DNA from: Hetaerina americana
Lineage: Eukaryota > Arthropoda > Insecta > Odonata > Calopterygidae
Assembly: GCA_022747635.1 (NCBI GenBank)
Contig: JAKTNV010000005.1
Span: 36,318,336-36,382,335 of the forward strand
Reading direction: 5' to 3'
Length of the DNA: 64,000 nt
Shown here: in pieces, positions 1 through 11,680 of the stretch
How the letters are laid out: every line of letters starts with the position of its first letter
Numbering within the stretch: the stretch's first letter is position 1
Position numbers and translations under genes: made by a program
The notes under the pieces: generated by a model
Databases searched by the model: none
What the model was told of the DNA's origin: nothing
Seen by the model: the letters and a program-made list of their open reading frames with translations, nothing else

Positions 1-94
1 TTTATCATGTACATCAATTAGTACACATGCTATTCACTTTCCAATTAATGGTATTAATCATACATGGACACAAAATGAATGGGCAGATCGTTTT

Positions 95-694
95 CTTCGG
101 GCGAAAACGCTCTGGAAGGATGGGCAGTGTTAGGAATAGGTGTAAGACATGGTTGTCCATTATCACCGGTTCTGTTCAAAGTATATGTGGAGGAAATGAA
201 TAAAAAGGCAATGGAAGAACTGAATATAGGAAAAAAGCCGGCGGTGAATTGAAAAAATCAGTCAGGTTTGCTGATGGCCAAGCTTTAGTTTGACAATCAG
301 CCAAGAAGTTGCAAGCATTGCTGAGTGAATTGGAAATTCAGTGCGACAGGTATGGGATGAGAATCAATAATAATAAAACAAAGGTTATGCGATTTTCTAG
401 AAAGAAAAAGGCTAAGCTAAACATTAAAATAGGAGGGCAAAAACTAGAGCAGGTAGAACAGTTTACGCATCTCGGCAGTGTTTTGGACCAAAATGGTCAA
501 AGTAGTGGGGACGTAAGAAGAAGAATTGCACTAGGCAAAGAGGCTTTCACAAGGAGGGAGTTGATGAGAGGGACGTTGAGTAAGGATGCTAAGAAAAGAC
601 TCGTAAAAACTTTGATATGGAGTGTAGCTATGTACGGTGCGGAAACGTCGTCATTGAAGCGGGAGGATAGACGTAGACTGGAGGCTTTTGAAAT
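95..694 (+). pseudogene. LINE reverse-transcriptase fragment, copy 1 (dead)
   Basis: Remnant of a non-LTR retrotransposon reverse transcriptase, which copies its own RNA into a nicked genomic target. From about 120 the frame reads the motif-B region (GVRHGCPLSPVLF). The motif-C position follows near 268, then an open stretch at 309-692 with the KTKVMRFSRKKKAKLN, LEQVEQF and YGAET..LKREDRRRLEAFEM blocks seen in the other copies here. Catalytic FADD has become FADG, an in-frame TGA follows within the next few codons, and indels break the frame upstream, so it is inactive. It ends at LEAFEM and abuts copy 2 in the opposite orientation. Clade uncertain (RTE- or CR1-like). Confidence 0.85.
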
Positions 695-699
695 GCTCC

Positions 700-1388
700 T
701 TAAGTCCCTACTACTTTGACCGTGTTGCTCCAAAACACTACCGAGATACGTAAACTGTTCTACCTGCTCTAGTTTTTGCCCTCCTATTCTAATGTTAAGC
801 TTAGCCTTTTTCTTTCTAGAAAATCGCATAACCTTTGTTTTATTAATACTGATTCTCATCCCATACCTGTCGCACTGAATTTCCAATTCCCTCAGCAATG
901 CTTGCAACCCATTGGCTGACTGACAAACTAAAGCTTGGTCATCAGCAAACCTAACTGATTTTACGAATTCCCCGCCCACTTTCATTCCTACCTCGAGTTC
1001 TTCCCATGCCTCTTTAATCATTTGCTCTGCATACAGGTTGAACAGCAACGGTGATAATGGGCAACCATGCCTTACACCTCTTCCTAATACTGCCCAACCG
1101 GACTCCCCGTTCCCCACTTGCACCTGAGCAGTCTGAGACATGTACAGGTTGCGGATTAGTCTCCTTTCCCTCCAATCTATTCCTATTTTCTGCAATATAC
1201 TCATTAGTTTTTCCCAATTCACTCTATTGAACGTTTTTTCGAAATCTACGAAACAGGCAAATACCTCCTGGTTGTGTTCTATATTCCCCTCGATTAATAA
1301 TGCCATTACTGCCATGGCATCACGTGTACCTCTCCCCTTCCTGAACCCAAACTGATCATCACCTAAGTAATCATTTGCCCTACTCTCT

Positions 1389-1393
<5 letters not shown>
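700..1393 (-). pseudogene. LINE reverse-transcriptase fragment, copy 2
   Basis: Minus-strand reverse-transcriptase core of the same LINE family as copy 1. In order it shows the fingers motif (DDQFGFRKGRGTRDA), motif A (FVDFEKTFNRVNW, first catalytic Asp present), motif B (GRGVRHGCPLSPLLFNLY) and intact motif C (VRFADDQALVCQ), then the thumb block LEQVEQFTYLGSVL. The family-specific sequence stops at GQSSRD near 703, where it meets copy 1 tail to tail; the open frame simply runs on into antisense of copy 1. Its 5' end runs directly into a (TA)n tract at 1392. Endonuclease and C-terminal parts are absent, so it is a fragment despite about 230 clean codons. Confidence 0.88.

Positions 1394-1426
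<33 letters not shown>
1392..1426. repeat. (TA)n microsatellite
   Basis: About 35 bp of pure TA. It lies exactly between the 5' truncation point of LINE copy 2 and the 3' end of the SINE-like arm that starts at 1427. Confidence 0.97.
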
Positions 1427-1427
<1 letters not shown>

Positions 1428-1706
1428 CCATGAACACAGTAATAAACACGAAGGTCGGTTTGGTAGGTAGTGGTAGAGTTCGCCCAGTACTAAGCCCGAC
1501 GGCGTGTGAAATTCACACATCAGGGTAGGGGGGCCAGTTCCTTCCCCTGTGCCGGTTATGGTTTCCCAGGAAGACCTGGTACCCGAAAATCAAAGAACTT
1601 GGGTGGAGCTGAAGCTGCAGAGACTCACCAAGGAATGGAACCCGGGACCCTCCGGTCAGTAGTCCAACGCTCCAACCCCCCTCCCCTGGACTACCGCCAC
1701 CCACGA
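1427..1706 (-). mobile_element. tRNA-derived SINE-like element, left arm
   Basis: Read on the minus strand, the element starts with a tRNA-like head at about 1703-1630. Box A resembles GGTAGTCCAGGGG and box B is GGGTTCCATTCC, the internal RNA polymerase III promoter layout. A body of about 200 bp follows and ends at 1427 in a (TA)n tail. The same body recurs in opposite orientation at 1787-2015, so the two form a head-to-head inverted repeat. The assignment to SINE rests on the tRNA-like head; I cannot name the family. Confidence 0.7.
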
Positions 1707-1710
1707 TTAA

Positions 1711-1714
1711 ATAT

Positions 1715-1768
<54 letters not shown>

Positions 1769-1786
1769 TTATTTATTTATTTATAT
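1711..1786. repeat. Compound (TA)n(TTTA)n microsatellite
   Basis: TA-rich spacer, about 36 bp of (TA)n followed by six (TTTA)-type units, lying between the heads of the two SINE-like arms. The same compound pattern appears near 2021-2071 and 15,139-15,192. Confidence 0.95.
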
Positions 1787-2015
1787 GTGGGTCGCGGTAG
1801 TCCAGGGGGGGGCTTTACTTTGGGCACCTGCAGCTCCACCCAAGCTATGAGATTTTTCGGGTACCAGATCTTCCTGAGAAACTATAACCGGCACAGGGAA
1901 AGGAACTGGCCCCCCTACCCTAATGTGTGAATTTCACACGCCGTCGGGCTTAGTGCTGGGTGAACTCTACCACTACCTACCAAACCGACCTCCGGGTTGA
2001 TTACTGTGTTAATGG
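1787..2015 (+). mobile_element. tRNA-derived SINE-like element, right arm (internally deleted)
   Basis: Inverted partner of 1427-1706. It begins with the same GTGG..GCGGTAGTCCAGGGG head, then jumps to the CTGCAGCTCCACCCAAG part of the body, so most of the tRNA-like box-B half is deleted. The remaining body matches the left arm closely through to the shared ATTACTGTGTT end. It runs into TA-rich sequence at 2021, mirroring the TA tail of the left arm. Confidence 0.7.
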
Positions 2016-2020
2016 TTTTT

Positions 2021-2071
2021 TTATATAAACATATATATGTATATGTATATATATATTTATTTATTTATATA
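2021..2071. repeat. TA-rich tract with TTTA units
   Basis: Imperfect (TA)n with a short (TTTA)n run, at the 3' end of the right SINE-like arm and next to the shared repeat at 2085-2200. Confidence 0.9.
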
Positions 2072-2084
2072 GCTTACATGTATG

Positions 2085-2200
2085 TGAAAGTCTCATGGAT
2101 GTGAATAATAATGTTTATCAAGTTAGCACTAGCGAACAAAAACAAAAACCCAGAAACATACAAAAAAGAATTTTCGATGGTCAATCCACCTTCCTCAAGG
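2085..2200 (-). repeat. Dispersed repeat shared with 61.07-61.15 kb, with a ribozyme-like motif
   Basis: The sequence GATGTGAATAATAATGT, then TTAGCACTAG and AAAACCCAGAAAC, recurs at 61,080-61,140; both copies sit beside (TA)n. On the minus strand at 2200-2172 it carries CCTTGAGGAAGGTGG, a short loop, CCATC, then GAAAA. This is one of six places in the window with that arrangement (see findings). Mobile-element family unknown. Confidence 0.6.
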
Positions 2201-2491
2201 AAAAGAAAACGGAAGTTCCTTCCTTCTGGCTAAGAGAAAGGTGGTGAAACCGATAAGCTTTTGCGCGTTGGGTCGCAGGGTACTAACTAAATAAAAATAA
2301 ACAAATGTGAAAAGGTACCATGTATGTCACCATTTATCTACGATATGTGGATGTGCAATCTTGTAGGTCACTTCTCCTGAAACTAATATGAGTCTAAGTT
2401 GATTCGAGCGATGTCAATCCTCAAACTTCAGGATTTATTTTTAAAATTTAACATTTTACCAAAAATTTAGCTTATTGGGTGCATTATACTT

Positions 2492-2889
2492 AAGAGGTCT
2501 GTCCGGAAAGCATCCAGCCATGCATTATTTTTGAGAAAAATAGTGTACTTAGAACACTGAGGCCTTAGAAAAATTTCGTTCAGCAGTTGCATGTGACTTG
2601 CTTCAAATGGCAAACGATGACCCAGATATCTCAAATAAGGTCTTTACCGGAGAGTAGTCATGGGTCTACGGCTAGGACCCTGAAGGCCAGTATTCCTAGC
2701 TGTCGCCTTACGGGATAAAGGAGAATGCGACGAGCCAGTTGACGACCATTCCGAAAAAGGATTTGGCCGATGGTTTTGAGAGTGGAAGAGAAGCTGGGAT
2801 AAGTGTTTGATAGCTCAAAGGAGTAATTGCTCTAGGTTGGCTATTTTTCTCAACATATTGATGGCTGTATAGTTTCCGGACCGACCTCG
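2492..2889 (+). mobile_element. Dead, internally deleted mariner element
   Basis: Both ends look like mariner terminal inverted repeats: AGGTCTGTCCGGAAAG near 2494, and the complement of GAGGTCGGTCCGGAAAC ending near 2889. The interior reads as a decayed mariner transposase: DLLQMANDDPDI, then a block matching the family's VITGDESWVYGYDPE region with two stops and Asp changed to Glu, then EWKRSWDKC from the C terminus. The helix-turn-helix part and most of the catalytic core are missing, leaving about 400 bp of a usual 1.3 kb. It is non-functional, and its terminal repeats differ from those of the 31-34 kb mariners. Confidence 0.8.
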
Positions 2890-5800
2890 CATATCGTATT
2901 TGGCGATTCTTTTCCATTTGGGTCATTTTAAAAAATACGGTCTGGTTTCGATTGCAACTACTTACATGTATTTCAAATTTATTTCAAGAATTTCACTTTA
3001 TGAGAAGAGATGTCGATTAACTACATACAATTGGAGTATCATACAAAGTTCTTAAATCCGCCCTCGCATTTTGCAATTCATTTTCCTCATTTATTTTCTT
3101 GCTCAAAATTCAAACTTCACCAATTTAACCGAATAACCTTTCATCAGAAACCTTTCTACTCTTTATGTCAACGACAATTTATGCAAAACTTTCCTTTATG
3201 ACTCTACTTTGGATTCCCTATCACGAACTTCCTCCTCTAAATGAATGTTTTTTGGCGACGTAATCATTCTCCTCCAGACCACCGGTCCCCACGAATTCAG
3301 TAAATAACAAAGCTTCACCGTTCTTTATTAAAAGTCATGACTATAATACTCTGTAAGAAATATATTCAAAGCCATTTCTTCTTATTCCACAGTGGAATTT
3401 ATCAGTGGGACTTCACTTATTAAGAAAATAAAATCTGCGCGGGGCGCAGGAGAAGGGTGTGGTCCAAAGATTTTTTTTTATTTTTTCAATTAGAAATAAA
3501 ATTAATTAAATATAACAGTATCATTAGCATTGTATTTCATCCATTATTTACAGCATTCTTGCTCACATGTCTCATTTATCAAATGGAGAAGCATTTAACT
3601 GAAATAATTTGGCTTATACTTTTGATAAAATGTTTAAAAGACATCCTAACAAAAAAAGTAAAAATAAATGAAATACACAAAGGGATATGAAAATAGGAAT
3701 GGGATTATTTCCGAATGTCTACGAGGTGCTCAAATGTACTGTTGGATAGGGTAGTGAAATCAATGCTGTTCAAACGTGACCTGAAACTAGACGCTGCTGG
3801 CTACGGCAGCCAGTTCGGTAAAAGACAAGCCGTCAATCGTAACTACGAACAGAATTACACTGACCTTTTCGTAAATCCAACGGCGAATAGTAACGGCAAT
3901 CTTAACCGATAACTGACAGTTTGCTACGGGGTTTAGGTCGCAAGGGTCGGATTGTGAACTTAATCATAAGCCAAAATAATGCAGTGGGAAAATCGACATT
4001 CGAAGTGAGATGAGGATATGGGTAGAATAAGACACGATGGTTTTGGCGAGAGAACTGAGAGCATGAGAGGGGACGGAGTTCGCATTTAATGGTAGCAGTA
4101 AAGAGAATAAAATTCATCAGCCTTTCATAGCGAGAGTATTAAAACGCTCCGAGTTAAGAAAAATATGCAAGGTTGCGATCGAAGAAATTTCTAGAATCTT
4201 TGTGTAACCTGGAGTGGAGGTATCAGGCATTCATCCCTTTCCGATGGAAAATCTATCTCATGAAGATTGATTTGCACTGAATATTCAGTGCGGGTCGTTC
4301 TCCATAGAAACCGCTATAGGGTTTGAAGCAAAGACAAAGGGACGAGGGGAATCACGATGAGTACGTTGATGGAACGTTTTTGAGCATTAAAGGGTGTGTA
4401 GATGGAGGAAACCAGATGAGAACAGTTAAAGTAAACATTAGAGGGGTTTCCATGAGAAGAGAGGATTAAAATGATTAAAGAAGAGATTAAAAGAAAAGAT
4501 TAAAACGCAATGGCAAATGAAGTTGAATGGTTTAACGATGAATCCAAGTAAGCAAAGCTGTCGCTCAGTTCTGCTGGCGCTCGTCCTAAAATGTACGCAA
4601 GGTTACGCACTTCTCAACGTTGAAAGATGAAAATTTTCAGGTCATGTTTCCGAAGTCGTTCGAATGAGTTATTTGTTTAAAATATTTAAACTTCAAAACT
4701 GACTCCCCGAAGGGATTACTCTGAACACTTATTGAAAAACTCTTAATTGAAGTATTACTGGCTCCAAAATTAGGGGATTTTGTGCTCATTAACTATTAAT
4801 AATAACGTAAAGTAAGTGCTAATTACAAATACCATGAGAAACCCCACCGTTTTATATTTAGCATGGCTGCTATCCTTAGAGATCCATACGTTGGTAAAGC
4901 ACTAAGTCTATGTTGCTATAAATTTTCATTTTTCTCAGATTGATATTTTTTGCCTCTAATTCCTCTTATCCGTTAAAAATACTTAGTATTTGTTCATGAA
5001 GAGATTACTACCCCTATATACGAAGGTGCTCGGAGAAAGTCAAACTCGGAGGCCTCAATTTCATCTTTAACAAGATTTAAAATTTTTATTTAAATTTGAC
5101 CATGCAGGATTTATAACGTCATCATCCAAATATTAGTTATGTCCTATGACACAAAATTTTATTTGGAATTGTAAACTAATAACTAATTTCCACATTATAA
5201 TATGTAAATTTGCTGACGGTCAGTCAAGTTTTTCTTCAATCTGGAGTGAACTTAGAGCCAAAATCTTGGCAGGTAAATTACAAGTTATAATTGAATACTC
5301 CTACTATAATTGGTATATAAATAAATATTTTGTGTAAAAATAAATTTTAAAGAAAAAGTTAAATTTCTGGGCATCACTCTCTTTGTCAGGTAACTTTAAC
5401 AGGAGGCGATACATAACTAAGGCTACCAAATGAATTGATCATTTTTTATTTAACTGGGGTTATTTCTTCCCTCCTAATGTGCCAAATGCAAATTAAATGA
5501 TCCATTGAAATTAGGGTGAATACATATGGGATTAACAGATTCACTCAGGAAGAAGTATAACAGTAATTATGAGCGGCTAAATGCATGCATAATATAATAG
5601 AACCAAGAAGATGACAGACGCCGCCGCAAAATAGTTCAATAAATACGATTTGTATGTAATGCCAATATTATTCGGCTTTAGCTTAGTCTCAGCCTTTAAA
5701 TATAAACTCTTGTCCTATATGTTATAGCTATATTTCTATTCACAACACACAGTGACGTGCTCCAATACTCTGCATATCAGATCTGAAATGCCTATCTTAA

Positions 5801-6277
5801 CATTAAGAAGACAAATATTAACCCAGACATCAAATGACGGCCAGTTGAACAAAATACGGAATATTGATGAAAAACTTGTCTTTATTAACTATTATTTGGA
5901 AACCCCAACACAAAATGAACTAAAGACATTATTCAATTGTTTACTTCTCTTAATTGAGCAAAGAAATGTAAAGAGTATGAGATAGTAAATATGGATTTTA
6001 GATAGGAAATAGGAGAGATCATTAATTTTACAAATGTTGATGTTATCATGCATTATGTTAACAAACAGTTATTTTAACGGTTAGATAGATTTTCAAAAAT
6101 TAGAAAAAATCATCTTTTTTGTAACATACATATCAGTAATGCAACTCGTCCAAATGATTTCATAATAAGATTATTGAAAAAACAATGTACACGTCCTTTT
6201 GAAATTTTAGTCATTTTAAAACTCACACCATAGTTAACTGAGAAAATTGATTCAACGCCCTACTATACATAAAACAT
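2890..6277. other. AT-rich sequence without recognisable genes
   Basis: No coding feature or repeat is recognised. Short open frames (for example 3715-3912 and 5752-5985, both plus) have no known domain and look like chance frames. Confidence 0.6.
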
Positions 6278-6423
6278 TATGAACTTTACAATAAAATAAT
6301 TTCAGAGCGTAAAAATCATTCACATACTCTGAAAATGTTGCAATGTAATGCGCATACTGCGGATGACACCGTTAAACGTTACTGTCGCGACATCTCCCGC
6401 AGTTCCTTGGATTTATGAACTTT
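6278..6423 (+). mobile_element. Short SINE-like insertion with 11-bp target-site duplication
   Basis: The insert at about 6289-6412 is flanked by direct repeats TTATGAACTTT (6278-6288 and 6413-6423), the mark of retroposition. It starts with TTTCAGAGCGTAAAAATCATT, which is inverted relative to a following CTCTGAAAATGTTGCAATG. It continues with a body (GCGGATGACACCGTTAAACG, CATCTCCCGCAGT) that matches the larger element at 11.7-11.93 kb. It lacks the tRNA-like head of that copy. Confidence 0.75.
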
Positions 6424-7545
6424 GTTTAAGCATTTGGTCACAATTATCAAACGAATACCAACAAGTAACCCCGCATTGCCCCAATGCTTTAGGATAACTC
6501 CGTCGCACAAGCGTATCAGGAAGGTCCGTCCCGTCACGCATTTCAAGGTCTAAAATTCATATTTTTCTCGCCATGAAACAGCATTTTCTACATACAAAAA
6601 TTTACTCCCAATTGTTAAGTTAGGACAGTAAGAGTATTTTGGAGCTTTTACTCCTACTTAAGCGAGCTACAAATTTAATTACTGCATCTCTTTAACCATG
6701 GAGAGAACTCTCATGTGCATGTGCAAGTGGAGGGAAATTTATTTTCCACCACCTCAGGAAGAGCTCTCCAACTACATAAATTAGGTTTATTTAATGACCA
6801 TGCAATATTAGTAACATAATTTCAGGCGTTTGGAAAATGAAATAAAATTATTTCCTCCAAGGCAAAACATAAATACACGCATAAAGCCTTTAATTTTATA
6901 ATAATTTGTTTTTATTCATAATAATTTCAAATACATTTTTTATTTTAATCGCTATAAGCAAGTGAAATATTTCGGTAACAAAGGAAAATCGAAGTTCTAA
7001 GGTTAAATTACGTACATAATTATTCTCTCTCGTCTGTCACATGCTACATTCTTGATGTCCCGTGCCACTACTCGTATTAATTCACCTAATGAATATGGTT
7101 GTGAAAGTGACGTTGGGCCATTTTCCGATGGTAACTTCTAATGTATATGCATGGCAATTTAACATACAGCTTCTATATCGTTAACGTAATGTTATCCGGA
7201 GTAACCTTAAAAGACTAAACCGTATACTTTTACTCAATTTAGAATAAATGGTGATAACAGAAACGGAAATGTAACTGTCGCGAAATGGCACCGCTGTTTC
7301 CCATCGCTAAAGTAATTCTGACCCGTGCGTAGTGTGATTTTAACATTTCCCCAAGTATTATCGTTAAAAAGCCAGATCAAAGTTCTGAAGTATACGCGTT
7401 CTTCCTTCCTAAAAATGCCGTCTTCATGGGTTCAGTCAGGGGATGTACAAAGACGGTCCTGCAGCCTCATACGGTCGTAGTTGGGCTGTAAAAAAGATTA
7501 CGCTTCGTGCGCCTCACAAACCTGATGCCTTCACGTAACCAACGC
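6424..7545. other. No recognisable feature
   Basis: AT-rich sequence with no motif I can assign. Confidence 0.5.
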
Positions 7546-7549
7546 TCGC

Positions 7550-8340
7550 TTCCTCTGGTCGAAAAATACACTCCCTTTCCCCCACCCAGAGCCTCTCTCT
7601 CTCTCTCATCTTACTCCCACCGTTCTCTCCCGCTCTCTTTCCCTCCCCATCTACTCCCACCCGCCTGCCTGCTCACGGTACACACCTCCCACCCCGTCGC
7701 CGCGTCAACCCCCTTTCTTCCCTCTTCCGCCTCGGTTTTTAAAACCACACCCTCCTCTTGCCCCCTCGCCTCCTTCCTCCCTCTAAAGCCAACGGGGGAC
7801 GAAGAGGGGACGGAGAGGGAAGCAGTGAGAGTGAGAGAGTGGAGGGGGAAGGTTTTGGAAAGAAAGGAGTTCGCGAGACATTGGGGGATTTTCGGATGGG
7901 AGGTGGAGGTTGGGAGGAGTATCGCCATAAATAAAAACAAAAGACTCGCGGATAAAAAAAACGGAACAGGGAGAGGGCAGAATGCAGAAGGGAGGCGGAG
8001 TCACGGCGCAAAGAGATTTGGCAGAAAAAAAGAGAGAGAGAGAGAAGGGGATACGGAGAGTGGGGAACAGAAAAGAGGGTCGGCAGCGTAGGGGCGGGGA
8101 TCTGGAGTGAAAGGCTCGCCAGCGGGGAAGGGTGGGAGGGTTGGGATGGGGGAAAACAGGGTGAAAGATGAGGAGGGAAGTTCATCTACTTTCATGCTTA
8201 TACGCTACGGGAACGAGTGCGTTTAAATGGAGAAAGCCGAGGTCAAAGGGAGGAGGCAGGGATAAAAGGCCGAACGAGAAACAAGGGATAGAGATGGAGA
8301 GAAGATAATAACGGGGAGGACAGAAAAGTGAAGCCAAACA
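7550..8340. other. Pyrimidine-rich then purine-rich island
   Basis: The plus strand is C/T-rich from about 7555 to 7790 (CTCTCTCTC runs) and switches abruptly to G/A-rich from about 7795 to 8340 (AGAGAGAGAGAG near 8030). Long open frames on both strands arise from this bias and show only low-complexity Ser/Pro/Leu or Glu/Arg/Gly protein, so I do not call a gene. It is more GC-rich than its surroundings. Confidence 0.6.
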
Positions 8341-9335
8341 TTGCGAAAAACAGAGCCAAACCTCTCAACGGGCGAAGAGAAAAGTTCGAAAACTAGCAAA
8401 GGTACGTCGGTTTTAAAGACGATAAAATGTGAGACACTGATGGGACAAACTTCAATTAAAATTAAAAACCAGTTTTTAAAAACTATCTGATGAACGTGGC
8501 GCACATTGGATATCATTACCTTTAAAATGTCATATTACAACTCGTATGCTTAATTTTTTACTCGAATTAATGGGTAAAAAAATACTATTTCATATCATTC
8601 CCATTCATTTTCGTAACTTTATATATCTACGTATTTAATCATTATTTTTGGATAAAATTTATTAGTTTCTAAAAGAGTAAAATATGAGAATAGTCATGAA
8701 TTAGTAAAACAGGTCTTATGTGGAAGTTGAAAAAGCCATTTTAATTCTACAGCAACCACACGCTTTAGAAAACTCTCGTCAATTTCTGTCCCATTTTATG
8801 AATTTTAAGTGCAATGAATGGTTCATAAGCATTCTTCATTATTCAAAAGAAATCATTCTTTATTATATAGCTAGAAAAATACCGACAAGTAAAAACCTAT
8901 AACAGAATGGATGAAATTGTCCCAAAATAGAAATATAGAAAATCTAATTTCATAAAGTATTTGCACCTCTACAAAGTCTAGGAGAAGAATATTTGATACA
9001 TCAGCAGGAATATTTAAGAATGAGCATTAAGATAGAAATAATAAATCTGTGAATGCGGGATGACAAAATTCATCCGTACTCGTAATAAGATTTGGACTAA
9101 GCTGAGAACAGGTATCTTTCAATGAAACAATAGAAAAGAAAATTGCTCCAGGGATTTTTCATTCACTGCGTTCAGATGCAGCTTTCCAGTATTTAACTCA
9201 GACAATTTTCGTAGACATAAAAAATACATTTACCTGTCTCTTTATGAAATTAAAATTTTTTCTGGAGGATAGAGGAAACTTTGAAAAAATAAAAAAGATA
9301 AAAATGAGTATGATCTGGTGCTTTCCTGGCGTGTC
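8341..9335. other. No recognisable feature
   Basis: AT-rich sequence with no assignable motif. Confidence 0.5.
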
Positions 9336-9338
9336 TGC

Positions 9339-9558
9339 TTTATGAAGTTTTCTCGGGTCTTTTACCTGGTAAGGGGTTCCATGTTGGTCGACGTTTCGAT
9401 GCTCGACTCGTATATCTTCATCAGGGTTGATGCGTGAAGTTTTGTGAAGTGAAGTCACTCATCTGCACTGAGGACGATGCAAGAGTCGAGCATTAAAACG
9501 TCGGCCAACATGGAACCTCTGATCCGGCGGAAGACCCGAGAAAACTTCATCAAATAAA
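9339..9558. repeat. Fold-back repeat, about 70-bp imperfect inverted arms
   Basis: Left arm 9339-9407 and right arm 9484-9554 are imperfect inverted copies. Shared blocks are ATGAAGTTTTCTCGGGTCTT, GGTTCCATGTTGG.CGACGTTT and ATGCTCGACTC. The spacer is about 75 bp. On the minus strand the left arm contains CTGATGA at 9424-9418 and GAAAC at 9397-9393. This could be a MITE-like or retroelement-derived fold-back. Confidence 0.75.
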
Positions 9559-9559
9559 A

Positions 9560-11399
9560 AGGTAAATAATAATCATATAGCCAATAAAGCCAATTTAAGT
9601 ACTTCAATAATGAATGCATAAATTTTCATTTTCTCACGAAATTAAGATATACTTACAAGATTTTCCATTTAGTAGATTAATTTTAATTATCAACGGCTAA
9701 CATATGTTCGAAATTGATGCAGATATGTTGAAAAAATGAACAAATGAATCAATATTAGAAAAAAAACCGGAATTAAGCTTGCATATTCGTTGTGAATCGG
9801 TTCTTTCGGTATTCCATCCAGCCTTTGGAAGCTAAAGCTTACGTCGAGTTTTAGACACAACATATCAACGCAGCCTATTAAATTGATGAAGAGCCATAAG
9901 ATCCATTCCATGTACATAGTTGACTTTATCACTAAGAATATAAGGACAACCTGCTAAGACATGCGACATCTTGAGTTTTCTGCATATCTCTGATCCTGTG
10001 TGAATGCCCAAAGATATCAACAGAATACTCAAGAAACTCTTGCCAGGAGTTTTCAACTTGTTAAGCCTTCTAGATAACCATAACCTACACGTTTATTATA
10101 AACTTAATATTAAATAAAATTCCTACGGATACATCTATGCAAATACCTCATCGCAGAATATCGTATCTTTAAAATCAATCTAGGAAATTTACTGACTAGT
10201 GAGAAAAATAAAACTGTATCTTACCTGCGAAGTAGTTCATAAAGGATAGCGAATCGCTTTGTCAATCAAATGGGAAGAGATTCCGAACCGAGCATGTTAT
10301 CTGTCAAAAAAATAAATATTCAGTGAACAAATCTATTCTAAAAATAATATTCAAATTTTCATAGATACATTAGCAAAAATCTAAACATAGTCGAATATCA
10401 AATGTGGCTAATAGTGTTTGTATCATTGGATTTCAGTCACAACGCATTGAATAACGGTTTCCATGAAATCGTACTGGAATGCAAGGGTATTCCTTTGCAA
10501 TCTGAAAAACATTTTTTGCCTAAATCTTAGGAGTGTATAAGGCAAGCATAGTAAAAATTGTGAAAAATATTAATGGAACATAGTTCTTTTTTATTTCAAC
10601 ACTATTAAATTAAATCAGCGCTATTTATGCTAGCACTATGCCAACTTGATAGATATTCTGCCGTGTTCAAGGTAGTAAGATTTAATATCAGATTTTGAAG
10701 TGTAATATTTAAATGGCCAACTCTATTTTGACTATCAGTCATACATGTGATTCATGAATTTAAAGCAAAGCTTAATTTTGAAAACATGCTATGGAATGCC
10801 TTTAATTCAGCAAGCGGGAAAAGTTGGAATGACTTGCAAAAACAGTATAATCGAAAGACTGCGACCCTTTTGATCCAAACGGAAGGAGAAAAATCGTAAA
10901 ACCGCGGGAATATCAAAGGGTGTCTAACAAGCGAGAAAAATATTTCATTTCTGGAGGAGTTTCATGGCCACCAACATTAAAACATTTCTTTACCATGAGC
11001 ACGTAAATTGCGTAAACAAGAGTTAGAATGTTAATGCGGACAATGCTTGTCCGCATATAAGTACTTTGGTAACTCTTCGTGTCGGTTTCAATGGTCTGGT
11101 TCAAAAGAACTATTATAGCTGTGCACTGAATGGATCAATACGCAATCTCGGAAAATAAATGGATACGAGTCAAAAAGGTTTATTTAAACGTGGCATAACT
11201 CATAAAGCCTCTGTGCCATTTAACTTTTACCTTTTGTGCCTAGTGTTAAGCTAAAAGAATAAGAGGGAAATTTTTTCCCTGCGCTGAAAAATGTATTATA
11301 AATATTCAAAGAGTTGGCAGCCAGCAATTTTTCTCTATGTGCATAAAAATTTGCAAATGTTCACACGTTAATTAAAGTTGTCAGTACTGCTCAAAATGA
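9560..11399. other. No recognisable feature
   Basis: AT-rich DNA; short open frames without recognisable domains. Confidence 0.5.
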
Positions 11400-11680
11400 A
11401 AGAGAAATTGAAACATTGATACCCAAAATAGGATTAAAATATAACAACTCAATTTTCAATTCTTTACGTGGCAAAAATCTCTTGAATATGCAAAATGAAA
11501 ATTTTTGCAGAGAATTCATGTCACATAAATCATCCAATAAACCATATTTAAATTCACTTATCCTCGATACGCTAAAATCAGGCGAGCAGAATACTTAAAT
11601 GGATGTAATATGCTTAGACTTCAATAAAGCCTTCAACAAAGGACTTAGTGATAGGTTAACGGTTGCAAGATGGTATAAAC

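Noticed and set aside
7507..8091. 194-codon open frame with an RERE-like charged tail
   Set aside because: Spans the pyrimidine-to-purine switch. Composition changes from Ser/Pro to Glu/Arg/Gly exactly with the base bias, so it is not protein-like.
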